From Ferrimicrobium acidiphilum DSM 19497 (lineage in GTDB: Bacteria > Actinomycetota > Acidimicrobiia > Acidimicrobiales > Acidimicrobiaceae): 64,000 bases of DNA. A model generated the notes under the pieces. The model saw only the letters and a list, made by a program, of their open reading frames with translations. It had not been told where the DNA came from and ran no database searches. The stretch covers positions 20,749 to 84,748 of the forward strand of contig NZ_JXUW01000010.1 in NCBI RefSeq assembly GCF_000949255.1, written 5' to 3'. Shown here one piece after another: positions 1 to 10,844 of the stretch; the first letter of the stretch is position 1, and the number at the start of each line of letters is the position of its first letter. A program made the position numbers and the translations under genes.

Positions 1-588
1 CATACCTGGGGCGAGTGCAGTTGCTAGGACGCTGGTATAGAGAGAACCGGGCCCAAGGACCACCACATCGGCGCCGATCACCTCAGCCACCGCAGCCTCA
101 AAGGGAGGAACATCAGGTTCGATCCAAACCCTGGCGACCGACGGTGACCAGTGGACCTCTAACTGTCCAACCAGAGGGTTACCAAGGGTATCTACTCCAT
201 GAAGTTCAAGTGGGGCATTGCTAACCGGCAACACGCGCGCATCGAGGTCACCAAGCGCCCTCAACTCCTCTAACGCCGCGTCAAGGCTTCCTGTCTTTTC
301 GAGCAGGCCGAAGAGCATGAGATTGCCGAGGGCATGTCCAGCTAGCTCTCCCGTCTGAAACCGATACTCTAGGAGGCTGGCTAGCTGCGAATACTCCCCT
401 AGTAGGTTAGAGACGGTAAGACGAGCATCGCCAAGAGCTGGACAGTCGTGCCAAAACTCTCGGAGCCGACCGCTCGAGCCACCGTTATCGGCAACTCCAA
501 CGATCGCTGTTACCTCATCGGCGATTGTGCGCAGCGCCTGCAACGAAGCCGCCAGCCCGTGACCCCCACCAAGTGCCACAGCGCGCAT
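1..588 (-). CDS. yvcK: YvcK/CofD-like gluconeogenesis factor, 3' part cut by window edge
   Basis: Reading the minus strand from an ATG at 588 gives an open frame to base 1 without a stop. It starts MRAVALGGGHGL, then has VADNGGSSGRLR, GHALGNLML and VLGPGSLYTSV, the nucleotide-sugar and phosphate binding signatures of the YvcK/CofD-like family. YvcK proteins bind UDP-sugars and are needed for growth on gluconeogenic carbon and for cell-wall homeostasis. The ATG overlaps the rapZ stop codon by one base (TAATG), so translation is probably coupled. The rapZ-yvcK order is the classical one in Gram-positive bacteria, where whiA usually follows; that gene would be off the left edge. About 196 codons are visible, so the C-terminal part is missing. 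Identity is secure from the motifs; the cellular role is inferred from the family. Confidence 0.93.
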   Translation of the reverse strand, partial: MRAVALGGGHGLAASLQALRTIADEVTAIVGVADNGGSSGRLREFWHDCPALGDARLTVSNLLGEYSQLASLLEYRFQTGELAGHALGNLMLFGLLEKTGSLDAALEELRALGDLDARVLPVSNAPLELHGVDTLGNPLVGQLEVHWSPSVARVWIEPDVPPFEAAVAEVIGADVVVLGPGSLYTSVLATALAPGM

Positions 589-1442
589 TACTCTGTCCGT
601 TCCAAGTCACGATGGGAGGTCTGCACCGAGAACCCGGCCTGCGTGATTCGCCTCGCCACCAACTCTGCTATCACCACCGAACGGTGTCGCCCCCCTGTGC
701 AACCAACGGTGACGTTGAGATAAGACTTCCCTTCCGCCACAAACCGCGGGAGCAGAAACTCGACCAGAGGCCAAAGGTGTTCGAGGAAGGGAGTGGTATC
801 TGGCTGCGCAAGCACAAACTCCCGGACCTCTTGATCAAGACCAGACTTTGAACGTAGCTGTGAGTACCAATACGGGTTGGGCAAAAACCGGGCATCGAAC
901 ACGAGATCCGCATCCAGGGGAATCCCATACTTATACCCAAACGAGGTCACTCGAACCTGAAGCCGCTGGCGAAGTGCAGTAGGATCAGCGAGTTCGAGGA
1001 CCCTAGCACGCAGATCATGGACGCTCAAAGCTGACGTCTCCACAATCACATCAGCGAGATCTCGCACCTTCTCCAGCGAGACTCGCTCAAGGGCGATCGC
1101 CGGTGCCAATCCCTCGGCCACTATCGGATGTCGGCGCTTGGTTCCCTCAAAACGCGAGATCAACACGTCATCGCGCGCCTCGAGGAAAATCATCTGAACA
1201 TCAATCGGTGCCGCCTTGAGCTCGTCTATCAACTCGACGAGCTGGAAGAAGTCGTTGTTCGAAGGGTATCCAAGGACCAGGGCGAGCTTGTCGATGCTGC
1301 CCTGGGACCCAAGCTCAACAACCTTTGAGATCAGCGAGAGAGGGAGGTTATCTATGACGAACCATCCAGCATCCTCAAGCGCCGCACCCGCTGTTGAGCG
1401 CCCTGCCCCCGACATTCCAGCGACGACAACCAACTGGCTCAT
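588..1442 (-). CDS. rapZ: RapZ (YvcJ) family nucleotide-binding protein
   Basis: This 284-residue protein has the usual RapZ length and layout. An N-terminal P-loop reads GMSGAGRST (residues 9-17), with Arg where Lys is canonical, a variant I recall as common in actinobacterial members. It is followed by FVIDNLP, the DARFLPNPYW segment in the middle and VGCTGGRHRSV near the C-terminus. In E. coli RapZ is an RNA-binding adaptor that controls glmS through small RNAs; in actinobacteria the molecular role is less clear and may involve nucleotide sensing. The gene overlaps the upstream methyltransferase by 4 bp and the downstream yvcK by 1 bp, as the sixth of seven visible genes in a minus-strand operon that begins at ubiE. 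Confidence 0.95.
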   Translation of the reverse strand: MSQLVVVAGMSGAGRSTAGAALEDAGWFVIDNLPLSLISKVVELGSQGSIDKLALVLGYPSNNDFFQLVELIDELKAAPIDVQMIFLEARDDVLISRFEGTKRRHPIVAEGLAPAIALERVSLEKVRDLADVIVETSALSVHDLRARVLELADPTALRQRLQVRVTSFGYKYGIPLDADLVFDARFLPNPYWYSQLRSKSGLDQEVREFVLAQPDTTPFLEHLWPLVEFLLPRFVAEGKSYLNVTVGCTGGRHRSVVIAELVARRITQAGFSVQTSHRDLERTE

Positions 1443-2194
1443 GGGCGACGCTCAAAATGCAAGACGAGCAGGCGAGGGTACTCCTGGACCTGCCTATACT
1501 CGTCGGCACGAGCCACGAAACCAGGGGGAGGAGCTGGTTCTTCCATGCCGACGAGAGTCAATCCCCTGTCGCTAGCACGGTTGACATACTGAGAAAGTGG
1601 GCGATGGACAAAGGGTACAAACACCTGCGCATCCACCTCCTCCATCTGGATGTCTTCACGAAGATACGGGCCAAGTCGCCAGTACTGCTCACCGAGTTCA
1701 ACGTCATCGATGAAGCCTGACCCTGGAGTCTGGAGGATCGGATGGTTGAGAAGGAGTAAGAATCGACCGCCAGCCTCGAGAACTCGCGCCACCTCCGCCA
1801 AGACCTCGTCGAGCTCTATAACGTGCTCTAGGACGAGACAGATAAGGACGGCATCGAAGCTCCGATTCTGAAAAGGAAGCGCCGCCCCAGTCGCTAACAC
1901 GGCTGACGACCCACGGATACGAGCCGTAGTTAACTGGGCATGAGAGCTATCGAGCACTACGGTATCGGCACCATCGTCAGCGAGAACGCGAGCTAACTGA
2001 CCATCACCACCGCCAAGGTCTAACACCCTATGCGCACCACGAAGACCTAGACGCACGATCGGCTTTATCTGCTCCTCATACTCGGCGTCACTACCCTCCG
2101 TAAACCCAGCCTGCCACCAGGACGCATTGGTCTCCCATGACTCACGCAAAATAAGTGGCCACTCCGGCAGCGAACGAAATGCTTCGAGATCCAC
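1439..2194 (-). CDS. class I SAM-dependent methyltransferase
   Basis: A 251-residue protein with a Rossmann-type methyltransferase core: motif I VLDLGGGDGQ at residues 57-66, an acidic loop (VVLDSS) after strand 2, and a post-motif region with FDAVLICLVLEHV that matches the Methyltransf_11 pattern. The N-terminal 45 residues are a tryptophan-rich cap with no family signature I recognise. The substrate cannot be told from sequence. It starts 2 bp after the uvrC stop and its stop overlaps rapZ by 4 bp, so it is almost surely co-translated with them. That position suggests a housekeeping role, but nothing links it directly to repair or to RapZ. Confidence 0.85.
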   Translation of the reverse strand: MDLEAFRSLPEWPLILRESWETNASWWQAGFTEGSDAEYEEQIKPIVRLGLRGAHRVLDLGGGDGQLARVLADDGADTVVLDSSHAQLTTARIRGSSAVLATGAALPFQNRSFDAVLICLVLEHVIELDEVLAEVARVLEAGGRFLLLLNHPILQTPGSGFIDDVELGEQYWRLGPYLREDIQMEEVDAQVFVPFVHRPLSQYVNRASDRGLTLVGMEEPAPPPGFVARADEYRQVQEYPRLLVLHFERRP

Positions 2195-2196
2195 TT

Positions 2197-4077
2197 CTAC
2201 TCCTCGCTTGGGCTACTCGTCGTACCGTAGACTTTAGTCAGTTGCTCTAGGAGTTGCGTGGCCACGGCCCGGGGTACGATCTTTGTAGCCACGAGTTCGT
2301 CCTGAGAAGCTTGAGCAATCTCAAATACAGAGCCGTAATGTGCCAGCAGTTTCGAGCGCCGTTTGGGGCCCAGGCCCGGAATCTGGTCGAGCACCGACTG
2401 CTCTGCGGTGATGGTACGCCGTCGTCTGTGGTAGGTGATTGCGAATCGATGCGACTCATCCCGGAGCGTCTGTAGCAAGTAGAGTGCTTGGCTGCCTCGA
2501 GGCAAGCGCAGCGGCTCACTGAGCTGAGGACGATAGACCTCCTCGAAACTCTTGGCAAGCGATGCGAGCTCGATCGACGAGCTCAGTCCGAGCTCCGCTA
2601 GGACGCGAATGCCGACCGAAAGTTGACCAGCACCACCGTCGAGTAGGATCAGGTTAGGTCGATAGGCGAATCTCCTACTCCTATCGAGATCGCCTTGCTG
2701 CTCGGCGAGCAGGCGGCTAAGTCGTCGACGCAACACCTCCTCCATGGCAGCAAAGTCATCATTCTTCGGGATAGACACCCCGAAGTGGCGATAGTCCCGA
2801 TGCTTCATCAAGCCATCTTCCATAACAACCATCGACCCAACATAGTTGGTCCCCTGAAGATGGCTCATGTCATAACACTCGATTCGCAGGGGAGACTCAC
2901 GAAGGTTCAAGCGTCGAGCCAGATCAACGAGTGCCTCTGCTCTAGCGTTGTGGTCGCTTGCACGCCGAGTCCGATGTCGGCGAAACTCCTGACGTGCATT
3001 CTCTGTCGCCGTCGCTACTAGTGCACGAGGTCTCCCACGCTGCCCAACGCCACACTGCACCCTTCTGCCGGCCAGCTCACTAAGCAACTGCTCCAGCCGC
3101 TCCTGATCGGCTATTGGAGCTGGAAGAACCACCCTGGACGGATAGTCGAAGGCCTTCTCTGCGTAGTAGAGCTCTAAGACCCGCGTCAGCATCTCCTCCT
3201 GGGTGAGGTCCTCAACTAGATCAACGACGACGCCATTGGTGCCAACGACGCGACCAGCGCGCACTCGAAGCGCCTGCAGGCTCACCTCGAGCTCGTCTGC
3301 GCTAAACCCAAATACGTCCATATCGGCATCGCTGCTGACGACCATCTCCTGCCGTTCAAGAACGCTGGTGATAGCCTCTAGCTGGTCCCTGTACCTCGCA
3401 GCCTGTTCAAACTCAAGCGCCTTAGCCGCCTGTCGCATCTTGGCCTCTATGCCGTTGGCGAGCTCAGTTCCTTGCCCACCAAGGAACTGAGAGACACGCT
3501 CCACCATCTCGCGGTATTCGGCCTGAGTAACCGCACCGATACACGGTCCGACACATCTACCGATATGGTAGTACAAGCACGGTCGGCCATCACGAGTATG
3601 CCGGGCTAGTTTGGCAGCCGAACAGCTCCGGAGCGGCAACGCCCGCAGAAGCAGATCGAGCGTCTCTCTTGCTGCACCCGAACTTACATATGGACCAAAA
3701 TAACGAACCTTGGAGCGGCGTGCTCCTCGTACCAACATCGCGCGTGGCCACTCCTCGTTGGTGGTAACAGCAATCATCGGATAGCTCTTGTCGTCACGCA
3801 ACCTGATATTGTAACGCGGGTGGTGTTCCTTGATCAACGAGTACTCAAGCATGAATGCCTCTGCGTCGCTGGCGACCGTGATCCAAGTTACGGACTCAGC
3901 AACCGCCAACATAGCACGAGTCTTACCAGCTAAAGTCTCCGGAGAGACGAAGTAGCTCGATAGTCGATTTCGCAACGACTTCGCCTTGCCAACATAGATC
4001 ACCCGACCCTCGGCGTCACGGAACTGGTACGAACCAGGTTGATCAGGGATCGAGGCTTTGTTTGGTCGCTCAATCAC
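2197..4077 (-). CDS. uvrC: excinuclease ABC subunit C
   Basis: UvrC makes both incisions around a DNA lesion in nucleotide excision repair after UvrA/UvrB have marked it. The 626-residue sequence has all the expected parts: an N-terminal GIY-YIG nuclease (GSYQF at 15-19, [13 protein letters not shown] from 27) for the 3' cut, a central UVR helical hairpin around residues 205-240 for UvrB contact, the RNase H-like 5' nuclease with [11 protein letters not shown], and a C-terminal helix-hairpin-helix pair ([13 protein letters not shown]). It overlaps the 3' end of uvrA by 8 bp and is directly followed by the methyltransferase. Length and motifs are normal, with no sign of decay. Confidence 0.97.
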   Translation of the reverse strand: MIERPNKASIPDQPGSYQFRDAEGRVIYVGKAKSLRNRLSSYFVSPETLAGKTRAMLAVAESVTWITVASDAEAFMLEYSLIKEHHPRYNIRLRDDKSYPMIAVTTNEEWPRAMLVRGARRSKVRYFGPYVSSGAARETLDLLLRALPLRSCSAAKLARHTRDGRPCLYYHIGRCVGPCIGAVTQAEYREMVERVSQFLGGQGTELANGIEAKMRQAAKALEFEQAARYRDQLEAITSVLERQEMVVSSDADMDVFGFSADELEVSLQALRVRAGRVVGTNGVVVDLVEDLTQEEMLTRVLELYYAEKAFDYPSRVVLPAPIADQERLEQLLSELAGRRVQCGVGQRGRPRALVATATENARQEFRRHRTRRASDHNARAEALVDLARRLNLRESPLRIECYDMSHLQGTNYVGSMVVMEDGLMKHRDYRHFGVSIPKNDDFAAMEEVLRRRLSRLLAEQQGDLDRSRRFAYRPNLILLDGGAGQLSVGIRVLAELGLSSSIELASLAKSFEEVYRPQLSEPLRLPRGSQALYLLQTLRDESHRFAITYHRRRRTITAEQSVLDQIPGLGPKRRSKLLAHYGSVFEIAQASQDELVATKIVPRAVATQLLEQLTKVYGTTSSPSEE

Positions 4078-6916
4078 GACGCAGCAGAGGCGCTAGGAAC
4101 TGGCCCGTGTAACTGGCTGAGGCAGCAGCGACCTCTTCGGGAGTACCTGTAGCCAGTATCTGCCCGCCCCGTTCACCCCCATCAGGGCCGAGGTCAATGA
4201 GATAATCTGCCGTCTTGATAACATCTAGATTGTGCTCGATGACGACAACTGTGTTGCCTTGATCAACCAGAGTATGCAGGACAACGAGGAGCTTTCGAAC
4301 GTCTTCGAAATGTAAGCCAGTAGTGGGCTCGTCGAGTATGTAGAGAGTCTTGCCGGTCGATCTCCTAGCCAACTCACTCGCGAGCTTGACTCGCTGAGCC
4401 TCCCCACCAGACAGAGTGGTTGCAGGTTGTCCGAGACGAACATAACCAAGACCGACCTCATCGAGGGTCACCAGGTGTCGCACGATCGGCGGTTGTCTGG
4501 CAAAGAACTGGCGCGCATCCTCAATCGGCATGGCAAGAACATCGGCGATCGAATGATCACGGTAGGTGATCTCCAACGTCTCACGGTTGAAACGAGCTCC
4601 GTTACAGGCCTCACAGGTCACAAAGACGTCCGGCAGAAAGTTCATCTCAATCCGGTTGGTGCCCTCTCCGCTACAGGCTTCGCACCGACCACCCTTGACG
4701 TTGAAGGAGAAACGTCCTGGCCTATAGCCACGAGCCCGAGCCTCAGGCATCTCAGCGAACAGCTTCCGAATGTGATCGAACATCCCTGTGTAGGTGGCCG
4801 GGTTAGACCGTGGAGTACGACCAATGGGCGACTGGTCTATGTCGATGACCTTGTCAATCAACTCAAGCCCAGTAATACCCTTGTGCCTGCCGGGTATATC
4901 GCGTGAACGATTGACCTCAGCCCGAGATGCCTTGAAGAGGATCTCGTTGACCAGTGACGACTTGCCTGAGCCCGCCACACCGGTAACGCAGGTGAAGACG
5001 CCAAGAGGGAAGGCCACGTCGATGTCCTTGAGATTATTTTCACGAGCTCCGTGAACGGTGATAAAACCACGTTCAGGGATACGACGAGCCTCAGGGACAG
5101 TCACACTTCGTCTTCCAGACAGATAGGCCCCAGTCAACGAGGACTTAGAGCGCAGCAGATCCTTAACCCTACCCTCAAACACGACCTGTCCGCCGTGCTC
5201 GCCGGCTCCTGGCCCAAAGTCGATAACGTGGTCGGCAGCACGAATCGTATCTTCGTCATGCTCGACGACTATGACTGTGTTCCCCTGATCGCGTAACTTC
5301 ACAAGCGTATCGATAAGTCGATGATTATCGCGCTGATGAAGTCCAATGGATGGTTCATCGAGCACGTAGAGAACGCCAGCGAGGCCAGATCCAATCTGCG
5401 AGGCCAACCGGATTCGCTGTGCCTCGCCACCTGATAACGTGGCTGCGCTACGAGATAGCGTGAGATAATCGAGTCCTACATCGACCAGAAATCGCAATCT
5501 GGCAGAGATCTCCTTGAGAATCTGGACTGCAATTTGGCGCTCGCGCGAATCAAGGCTGAAGTGTTCGAGTCGGTCGAGTGCCTCACCTATCGGTAGCGCA
5601 ACTAGGCGATCGATGGATATGTCATCGACGGTCACCGCTCGCGCCTCCGCCTTGAGTCTGGTGCCCTGACACCCTTCACATGGCACCTGACGCATGAACG
5701 ACTCAATTATCGCCCGTGTGGTCTCGGTCTCGACCTCACCATGGCGGCGCTTCAAAAAGTTGACGACGCCTTCGTAAGTGAAGCTGTAGGAGCGTTCGCG
5801 ACCTCGACGATCGACATACTCATGGAGGACCTTATCATCGACTCCATAGAGGATTACATTGCGCTGTTCCTCGTTTAGCGAGCCCACCGGCTTGGTCAGC
5901 GGAATCTTGTACTCTTTGGCGACTCGCTCAAGCATGTGTTCGAGATAGTCGGCACGGAGGGCACTAAACGGTGCTACTGCACCTTGGAGCAGCGACCGCG
6001 AAGGATCCGGCATCACCAGTTCTTCATCGACCTCAAAACGCATGCCAAGCCCGGAACAGACCGGACAAGCACCAAACGGTGAATTAAAGGAGAAGTTTCT
6101 CGGTTCGAGCTTCCCGAGCGAGATTCCACAAGCCACACAGGCGAGCTCCTCAGAGTATCGCTCTGTACGTATGACCTGACGATCCTCATCAACCTCAAGC
6201 ACATCCACACGACCCTTGGTCACCCCCAACGCCGTCTCCGTCGACTCGATCAGCCGCCGAACATCTGTGGGGCTCACGCGCAAACGATCGACGATCACCG
6301 AGATCGAGTGCGCCTCATAGCGTTCGAGTGTCACCTGCTTGCGATCACTGAGTTCAACGAGCTCCTCGTCGATCATGACCCGGGCGAATCCCTGTTTAGT
6401 GAGGTCGTCGAGCAACGCCTGGTACTCGCCCTTACGCTCCCGTACCAAAGGAGCGGCGATCATAACCCGACGATCAGCAAAGGTCGAGGCGATGAGATCA
6501 ACTATCTCCTGCGGGGTTTGCTGAGACACCTCGCGGCCACATTGCGGACAGTGTGGATGTCCGATCCTAGCAAACAATAACCTAAGGTAGTCATAGATCT
6601 CGGTTACGGTGGCGACAGTGGAGCGTGGGTTATGAGAGGCAGTCTTCTGGTCGATAGAGATAGCTGGAGAAAGCCCCTCTATAAAGTCGACATCGGGCTT
6701 CTCCATCAATCCAAGAAACTGTCGTGCATATGACGAAAGCGATTCTACGTAGCGCCGTTGGCCCTCGGCGAAAATGGTGTCAAAAGCCAACGAACTCTTC
6801 CCGGAGCCAGAGAGACCAGTGAACACAACAAGGCGATCCCTCGGAATATCTACCGAAATGTCCTTGAGGTTATGCTCACGCGCACCTTGCACTCTGAGAA
6901 TATCAGGCATACCCAT
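4070..6916 (-). CDS. uvrA: excinuclease ABC subunit A
   Basis: UvrA is the damage-sensing ATPase of nucleotide excision repair. The 948-residue protein has two ABC modules. The first has Walker [10 protein letters not shown] (34-42), a CVAC...CPVC zinc site, the signature [13 protein letters not shown] and [12 protein letters not shown]. The second has GVAGSGKSS, a CEAC...CEAC zinc module, [13 protein letters not shown] and [12 protein letters not shown]. It starts with [20 protein letters not shown], typical for UvrA; either of the first two Met codons could be used. The gene lies 5 bp downstream of menF and overlaps uvrC by 8 bp. Having uvrA and uvrC adjacent without uvrB is common in actinobacteria. 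Confidence 0.97.
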   Translation of the reverse strand: MGMPDILRVQGAREHNLKDISVDIPRDRLVVFTGLSGSGKSSLAFDTIFAEGQRRYVESLSSYARQFLGLMEKPDVDFIEGLSPAISIDQKTASHNPRSTVATVTEIYDYLRLLFARIGHPHCPQCGREVSQQTPQEIVDLIASTFADRRVMIAAPLVRERKGEYQALLDDLTKQGFARVMIDEELVELSDRKQVTLERYEAHSISVIVDRLRVSPTDVRRLIESTETALGVTKGRVDVLEVDEDRQVIRTERYSEELACVACGISLGKLEPRNFSFNSPFGACPVCSGLGMRFEVDEELVMPDPSRSLLQGAVAPFSALRADYLEHMLERVAKEYKIPLTKPVGSLNEEQRNVILYGVDDKVLHEYVDRRGRERSYSFTYEGVVNFLKRRHGEVETETTRAIIESFMRQVPCEGCQGTRLKAEARAVTVDDISIDRLVALPIGEALDRLEHFSLDSRERQIAVQILKEISARLRFLVDVGLDYLTLSRSAATLSGGEAQRIRLASQIGSGLAGVLYVLDEPSIGLHQRDNHRLIDTLVKLRDQGNTVIVVEHDEDTIRAADHVIDFGPGAGEHGGQVVFEGRVKDLLRSKSSLTGAYLSGRRSVTVPEARRIPERGFITVHGARENNLKDIDVAFPLGVFTCVTGVAGSGKSSLVNEILFKASRAEVNRSRDIPGRHKGITGLELIDKVIDIDQSPIGRTPRSNPATYTGMFDHIRKLFAEMPEARARGYRPGRFSFNVKGGRCEACSGEGTNRIEMNFLPDVFVTCEACNGARFNRETLEITYRDHSIADVLAMPIEDARQFFARQPPIVRHLVTLDEVGLGYVRLGQPATTLSGGEAQRVKLASELARRSTGKTLYILDEPTTGLHFEDVRKLLVVLHTLVDQGNTVVVIEHNLDVIKTADYLIDLGPDGGERGGQILATGTPEEVAAASASYTGQFLAPLLRRD

Positions 6917-6921
6917 CCACC

Positions 6922-8073
6922 TTAACGGGCACTCAAGGCACGCGTCACAACATCGATCTTCGCTTCGATCTCAGCCACCTCTGAATCGACCTGGGAATCT
7001 GCAACAATCCCAGCGCCAGCGACTAGATCCAAACGGCCATCCACGACGCTCGCCCCTCGAATCGAGAGATAGACCTCACCGTCACCGAATGGATCCGTGA
7101 GACCAACAATCCCGGCGTACTTGCCACGAAAGATCTCCAATTCACGCAACATCTCGACAGCACTGATCCGCGGAACACCTGAAACTGCTGCAGTTGGGGC
7201 GATAGCCAACACCACATCTGCGAGCGTCACCCCGGGCAGGAGCCGTCCTCGCATAGGTGTAGCCAGGTGAATCAGACGACCAGCGTCAAAGAGTACCGGG
7301 CGTGCGGGTCTATCTAGCTCCTTCACAAAGCCGCCAAGATCGTCGCACAACTGCTCCACCATTAGCCGATGTTCGAACAGGTCCTTTGAGGAGTTCAACA
7401 ACGCCACCTGACCGCCCCTCAAGGCGGTTCCGGCGAGCGGACGAAGCGAAAGCAGATTGCCTGATTTTGCGGCTACCAGCTCGGGCGAGGCACCAAAGAA
7501 GCCATCGACGCAGTAAAGGTGGCTCGCCGGATGTGCCTTCTTTAACCGAGAAAGGGCACCACCGATGGAAAATCTCTCGGTCACCTCCTGCGTTGCATGC
7601 CCGGCGACCACGAGTTTGGTGAGTTGCCCCTGATCGATCGCGAGCTTAGCGAGCTGAATTCGGCGCGACGTGGCCTCTAAGTCATGGACGCGATCCCCTT
7701 GGAGGAGGGCACCTCCGGCGACTATACGCACATCTGAGGCGAGCCCAAAAATACCTAGCTCGGATGCAGCCCGCGGATGTGCCTCATAGACATCAACCTC
7801 GAGACGATCCCTGCCCGCCACCAGAACGACAGGGTAGCTTCGAACTTGAAATGACTCCGAGACAAGAAAACCACTAGACAGGAAACATGGTCCGGGCTGG
7901 CTGATACCAGGGTCGGATGCGCACAGAACGGGTTGTCCTACGCCCACGTAGAGACTGCCAGCAGCCTCAACCAGTTGGAAAGGGATGTGGTGGGCCTCAA
8001 GACTCGTAATGAATCCATAGAGAAGACCGGCTCCAAACGACCCGACCATAGACAAACCGGCAAGAAACCTCAC
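6922..8073 (-). CDS. menF: isochorismate synthase (chorismate-binding family)
   Basis: The 383-residue protein has the C-terminal chorismate-binding enzyme fold: [24 protein letters not shown], a GKYAGIVGL stretch, then [15 protein letters not shown] and [14 protein letters not shown] near the end. Within this family, isochorismate synthase (MenF/EntC/DhbC) converts chorismate to isochorismate. The neighbour ubiE/menG, which overlaps by 4 bp, completes menaquinone synthesis, so a menaquinone MenF role is more likely than a siderophore EntC role. Salicylate or anthranilate synthase activity cannot be excluded by eye. The start at 8073 gives [13 protein letters not shown]. The gene sits upstream of uvrA in the operon. 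Confidence 0.85.
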   Translation of the reverse strand: MRFLAGLSMVGSFGAGLLYGFITSLEAHHIPFQLVEAAGSLYVGVGQPVLCASDPGISQPGPCFLSSGFLVSESFQVRSYPVVLVAGRDRLEVDVYEAHPRAASELGIFGLASDVRIVAGGALLQGDRVHDLEATSRRIQLAKLAIDQGQLTKLVVAGHATQEVTERFSIGGALSRLKKAHPASHLYCVDGFFGASPELVAAKSGNLLSLRPLAGTALRGGQVALLNSSKDLFEHRLMVEQLCDDLGGFVKELDRPARPVLFDAGRLIHLATPMRGRLLPGVTLADVVLAIAPTAAVSGVPRISAVEMLRELEIFRGKYAGIVGLTDPFGDGEVYLSIRGASVVDGRLDLVAGAGIVADSQVDSEVAEIEAKIDVVTRALSAR

Positions 8074-8774
8074 ACGCCTCTCCGTTTTGCAATCAGTAGC
8101 TGTGCCGCGCCGAGTCCGACAACGATACGCTTCAAGTCAACAAACCCACTCTGTTCAAAGAGTTCAACAAACCGATCCTCAGAGGGCAAATATGAAACCG
8201 ACTGAGGGAGATACCGATAGGCAACCTTGTCCGATGAGATCAGGCCACCAATCAAGGGGACGAGTGATCCAAAGTAAAATCCATGCAGCTCGCGTACTAC
8301 TTTGCTCTTTGGTGTTGCTACCTCCAGCACTCCAAGAACACCACCCGGCCTCAACACCCTAGATACCTCAGCGAGCACTCCGGCGAAGTCAGCAAAATTG
8401 CGGACGGCGAAACCGGAGCTGACTGCATCAAAACTCGCATCAGCAAAGGGCAAGGCCTCCCCCGCCGCCTGCACCAGCGGCGCAAACGGCTCCGCCCTGC
8501 GCAACATCTGATAGGAGAGATCAAGCCCGTAGACCTGGGCACCCTTGGCCGACCAAGCCTTCAGAAAATCCCCAGTGCCACAGGCGAGATCGAGGACCTG
8601 TGCGTGAGCTCCCAATTGCATCTCACGTATCAACCTAGAACGCCATCCTTGATCAAGACCGAACGTCATTACTCTATTTACAATATCATAAGTTCCAGCA
8701 ATACGATCGAACATCTCTCGAACATAAGGCTGCTTCGCTCCCTCTCCAGGGAGCACACTGTCGCTCTGCATCAT
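8070..8774 (-). CDS. ubiE: demethylmenaquinone methyltransferase UbiE/MenG
   Basis: This is the 234-residue UbiE/MenG methyltransferase, which adds the C-methyl group to demethylmenaquinone using SAM. The UbiE signatures are clear: MFDRIAGTYDIVNRVMTFG near residue 21, with DQGWRSRLI after it; motif I VLDLACGTGDF (about 59-69); and GFAVRNFADF with RVLRPGGVLGVLE in the second half. It is the first gene of the ubiE-menF-uvrA-uvrC-methyltransferase-rapZ-yvcK run; its stop overlaps menF by 4 bp. An actinobacterium using menaquinone as its only respiratory quinone would use this gene for that pathway and not for ubiquinone. Confidence 0.93.
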   Translation of the reverse strand: MMQSDSVLPGEGAKQPYVREMFDRIAGTYDIVNRVMTFGLDQGWRSRLIREMQLGAHAQVLDLACGTGDFLKAWSAKGAQVYGLDLSYQMLRRAEPFAPLVQAAGEALPFADASFDAVSSGFAVRNFADFAGVLAEVSRVLRPGGVLGVLEVATPKSKVVRELHGFYFGSLVPLIGGLISSDKVAYRYLPQSVSYLPSEDRFVELFEQSGFVDLKRIVVGLGAAQLLIAKRRGV

Positions 8775-8791
8775 CCTAGTGATCTAACCAT

Positions 8792-9028
8792 TCACAGAGC
8801 TGAACGATTCCTCGACCAGCCACTATCAGCGAGCTGTGCGCCACAGTGGCGGCAGCGTGGGTAGGCCCTGGAAGTCGGACGGTCGCATTGCGGGCAAGAA
8901 CTGGCTTTTATCTCGCCAGAAGCGACTTTTCGAACGACCGAAACCAACATACCGCCGACGGCAACCACAAACATCCCCTCGAGGATATCCCGCGGGATGT
9001 GCGCAACCACAAACGCCACTAGAACCAT
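8792..9028 (-). CDS. small membrane-associated zinc-ribbon protein
   Basis: A 78-residue protein with an N-terminal hydrophobic segment (about residues 12-34) followed by a zinc ribbon, CPQC and CRHC spaced by 13 residues (SSCPQCDRPTSRAYPRCRHC). The start is supported by AGGAAG eight bases upstream of the ATG. It lies 17 bp upstream of ubiE on the same strand and may be its leader gene. No enzymatic function is suggested; proteins of this type are common, poorly studied actinobacterial membrane proteins. The conserved CxxC pairs and good ribosome site argue that it is a real gene. Confidence 0.6.
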   Translation of the reverse strand: MVLVAFVVAHIPRDILEGMFVVAVGGMLVSVVRKVASGEIKASSCPQCDRPTSRAYPRCRHCGAQLADSGWSRNRSAL

Positions 9029-9117
9029 TTTTGCATCTTCCTGCCCGCGGCCACCTCGGCCGTCAGAGTCATTCTAGTCACCCCGCCCAATGGAACTCGA
9101 TGCCCGAGAGCAGGCTG

Positions 9118-10305
9118 TCAACTCTTGGATCGACTCGACGACCGCTGCGCACCCGTCGCCATAGTGGATTCATTAAACAGATACGCTGACCTAGGGTCCG
9201 CCAGACCGTCGGCGACCTTGGTGAACTCGTCAGCAGATGGATCCTTGGGTGCGAATTTCAACGATGATGGCACCATCTCCGCTCGCACTCTAGGCAACAC
9301 CTCAGGATACTTTTCCTGCAAGAACAGGATCATCTTCTCCCTCAGTTCACACTCAAGATTCCAGGACCTCGAGCTGTCAGGCGAGCTCATCACGAACCGC
9401 AACTGCATCGTCGACACACCGAGCTGGGTTACCTGCATACGTGCAACCGAACCGTCCCAATCCGGCGAGGAGGCGAGGATCGCCAGATACTGTTCACGAA
9501 TCGCCGCAACCGGTGCCGTGTAGTCGAGCTCTATGTGGACGATACCGAGGATATCCGATGTAGTTTTGGTCCAGTTCTCAAACGGATTTGTGATGAAATA
9601 CGAGATCGGCAGCACCAAACGTCGAAGATCCCAAATTCTCACCACCACATAAGTGAGCGAGATCTCCTCAACCCTCCCCCAGTGTCCCTGAATGACGACC
9701 ACATCGTCCAGTCGGATCGGCTGAGACACAGCAATCTGAATTCCTGCAATCACATTGGATGCCACCGGCTGGACGGCGATACCGGCGATTATGGTCAAAA
9801 TCCCTGCCGAGGCGAGCACTCCAGCTCCCACCAATCGTACGGATGGAAATGAGAACAGAATCACTGCGAGAGCAATTAGGGCTATCACCACCACGATGAT
9901 CCTTCGAAACACTCGAATCTGGGTCTGGAGGCGTCTTGCCTTCAGATTATCGACCGCATCGATGTGATAGTAGTAGAGGACAGCGTCCTCTATCGACTCC
10001 ACCAGCCGGGCCAGACCCCACGCCACTACGGCGATCAGCAAAATCCAGATAGCATGACGAATATCCATCTCAGCCGAGACTGAGGCCTTGACGTAGTGCA
10101 ACGACGCGATCATGAGCAACAACGGAACGAGTGCCCTTACCGGCCCTCTAAGCCTGCGAAGTGCTGCAGTGCGCACGGAATTTGGATGACGTGCGTTTAC
10201 CCAGCGAGTTAGGCGAATAACTGCGAAGGCGATAGCAATGCCAACCACGAGCGCAACCAGAAGTGCTGGAAGCGCCTTTACATACTGTTGAAAAAGATTG
10301 CTCAA
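9118..10305 (-). CDS. MscS family mechanosensitive ion channel
   Basis: The 395-residue protein has four N-terminal hydrophobic segments and then the MscS pore helix and beta domain: GAGVLASAGILTIIAGIAVQ, AVSQPIRLDDVV, GRVEEISLTYVVVRIWD and LPISYFITNPFENWT. These are hallmark positions of the MscS family, which opens under membrane tension to release solutes. It is larger than E. coli MscS (286 aa) because of extra N-terminal helices and a C-terminal tail. The start is a TTG at 10305, preceded by GAGGAGG ten bases upstream. It is transcribed away from the MaoC gene to its right. Confidence 0.9.
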   Translation of the reverse strand: MSNLFQQYVKALPALLVALVVGIAIAFAVIRLTRWVNARHPNSVRTAALRRLRGPVRALVPLLLMIASLHYVKASVSAEMDIRHAIWILLIAVVAWGLARLVESIEDAVLYYYHIDAVDNLKARRLQTQIRVFRRIIVVVIALIALAVILFSFPSVRLVGAGVLASAGILTIIAGIAVQPVASNVIAGIQIAVSQPIRLDDVVVIQGHWGRVEEISLTYVVVRIWDLRRLVLPISYFITNPFENWTKTTSDILGIVHIELDYTAPVAAIREQYLAILASSPDWDGSVARMQVTQLGVSTMQLRFVMSSPDSSRSWNLECELREKMILFLQEKYPEVLPRVRAEMVPSSLKFAPKDPSADEFTKVADGLADPRSAYLFNESTMATGAQRSSSRSKS

Positions 10306-10388
10306 TATCTGCGGGCCTCCTCGGATACTCGCCTAACAGTGTAGAGCCTGAACTCCCGTCGCCCGAAGATGATGCTACGCTTGGTCAC

Positions 10389-10844
10389 ATGCCAACACCA
10401 GTTCATGGAGTCGAAGGGCTCAAGCAACTCGTAGGAGTCGATCTTGGATTTACGCCATATCGCACTATAAGCCAAGAACGAATCGACACTTTTGCCGACG
10501 CCACCGACGACCATCAGTGGATTCATGTAGATACTGAAGCCGCTAAGAAGGGCCCGTTTGGGACCACTATCGCGCACGGCTTCTTAACTCTATCACTAGT
10601 CTCTGCAATGCTGCCCGAAGTTCTCTCGGTTGACGGAGTCTCAATGGGAGTAAACTACGGCGCGAACCGGGTCCGCTTTCCATCGCCAGTTCCTGTGGAT
10701 AGCCGCGTTCGTCTCGGCGCCACCGTAGCCGAGGTCACAGACGTCGCAGGGGGAGTTCAGGTTCAGGTGAACGTTACCATCGAGGTCGAGGGTGCTCCAA
10801 AACCCTCGATGGTTGCCGAAATTCTGTTCCGCTACTATAGCTGA
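10389..10844 (+). CDS. MaoC family (R)-hydratase/dehydratase
   Basis: A hotdog-fold enzyme of about 151 residues. The (R)-hydratase signature is present as ATDDHQWIHVD (D41 and H46 equivalent to the catalytic Asp/His pair), followed by GPFGTTIAHGFLTLSL and VNYGANRVRFPSPV. It probably hydrates trans-2-enoyl-CoA thioesters. The frame stays open back to 10263, but the extra 42 N-terminal residues do not resemble the family and would overlap mscS, so I chose the ATG at 10389. No clear Shine-Dalgarno is visible, so translation may be leaderless. It stands alone, divergent from mscS. Confidence 0.85.
   Translation: MPTPVHGVEGLKQLVGVDLGFTPYRTISQERIDTFADATDDHQWIHVDTEAAKKGPFGTTIAHGFLTLSLVSAMLPEVLSVDGVSMGVNYGANRVRFPSPVPVDSRVRLGATVAEVTDVAGGVQVQVNVTIEVEGAPKPSMVAEILFRYYS

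Noticed and set aside
1..723. Plus-strand reading frames at the left edge (e.g. 15-224, 448-723)
   Set aside because: They lie antisense to the clear YvcK coding frame and have no motifs.
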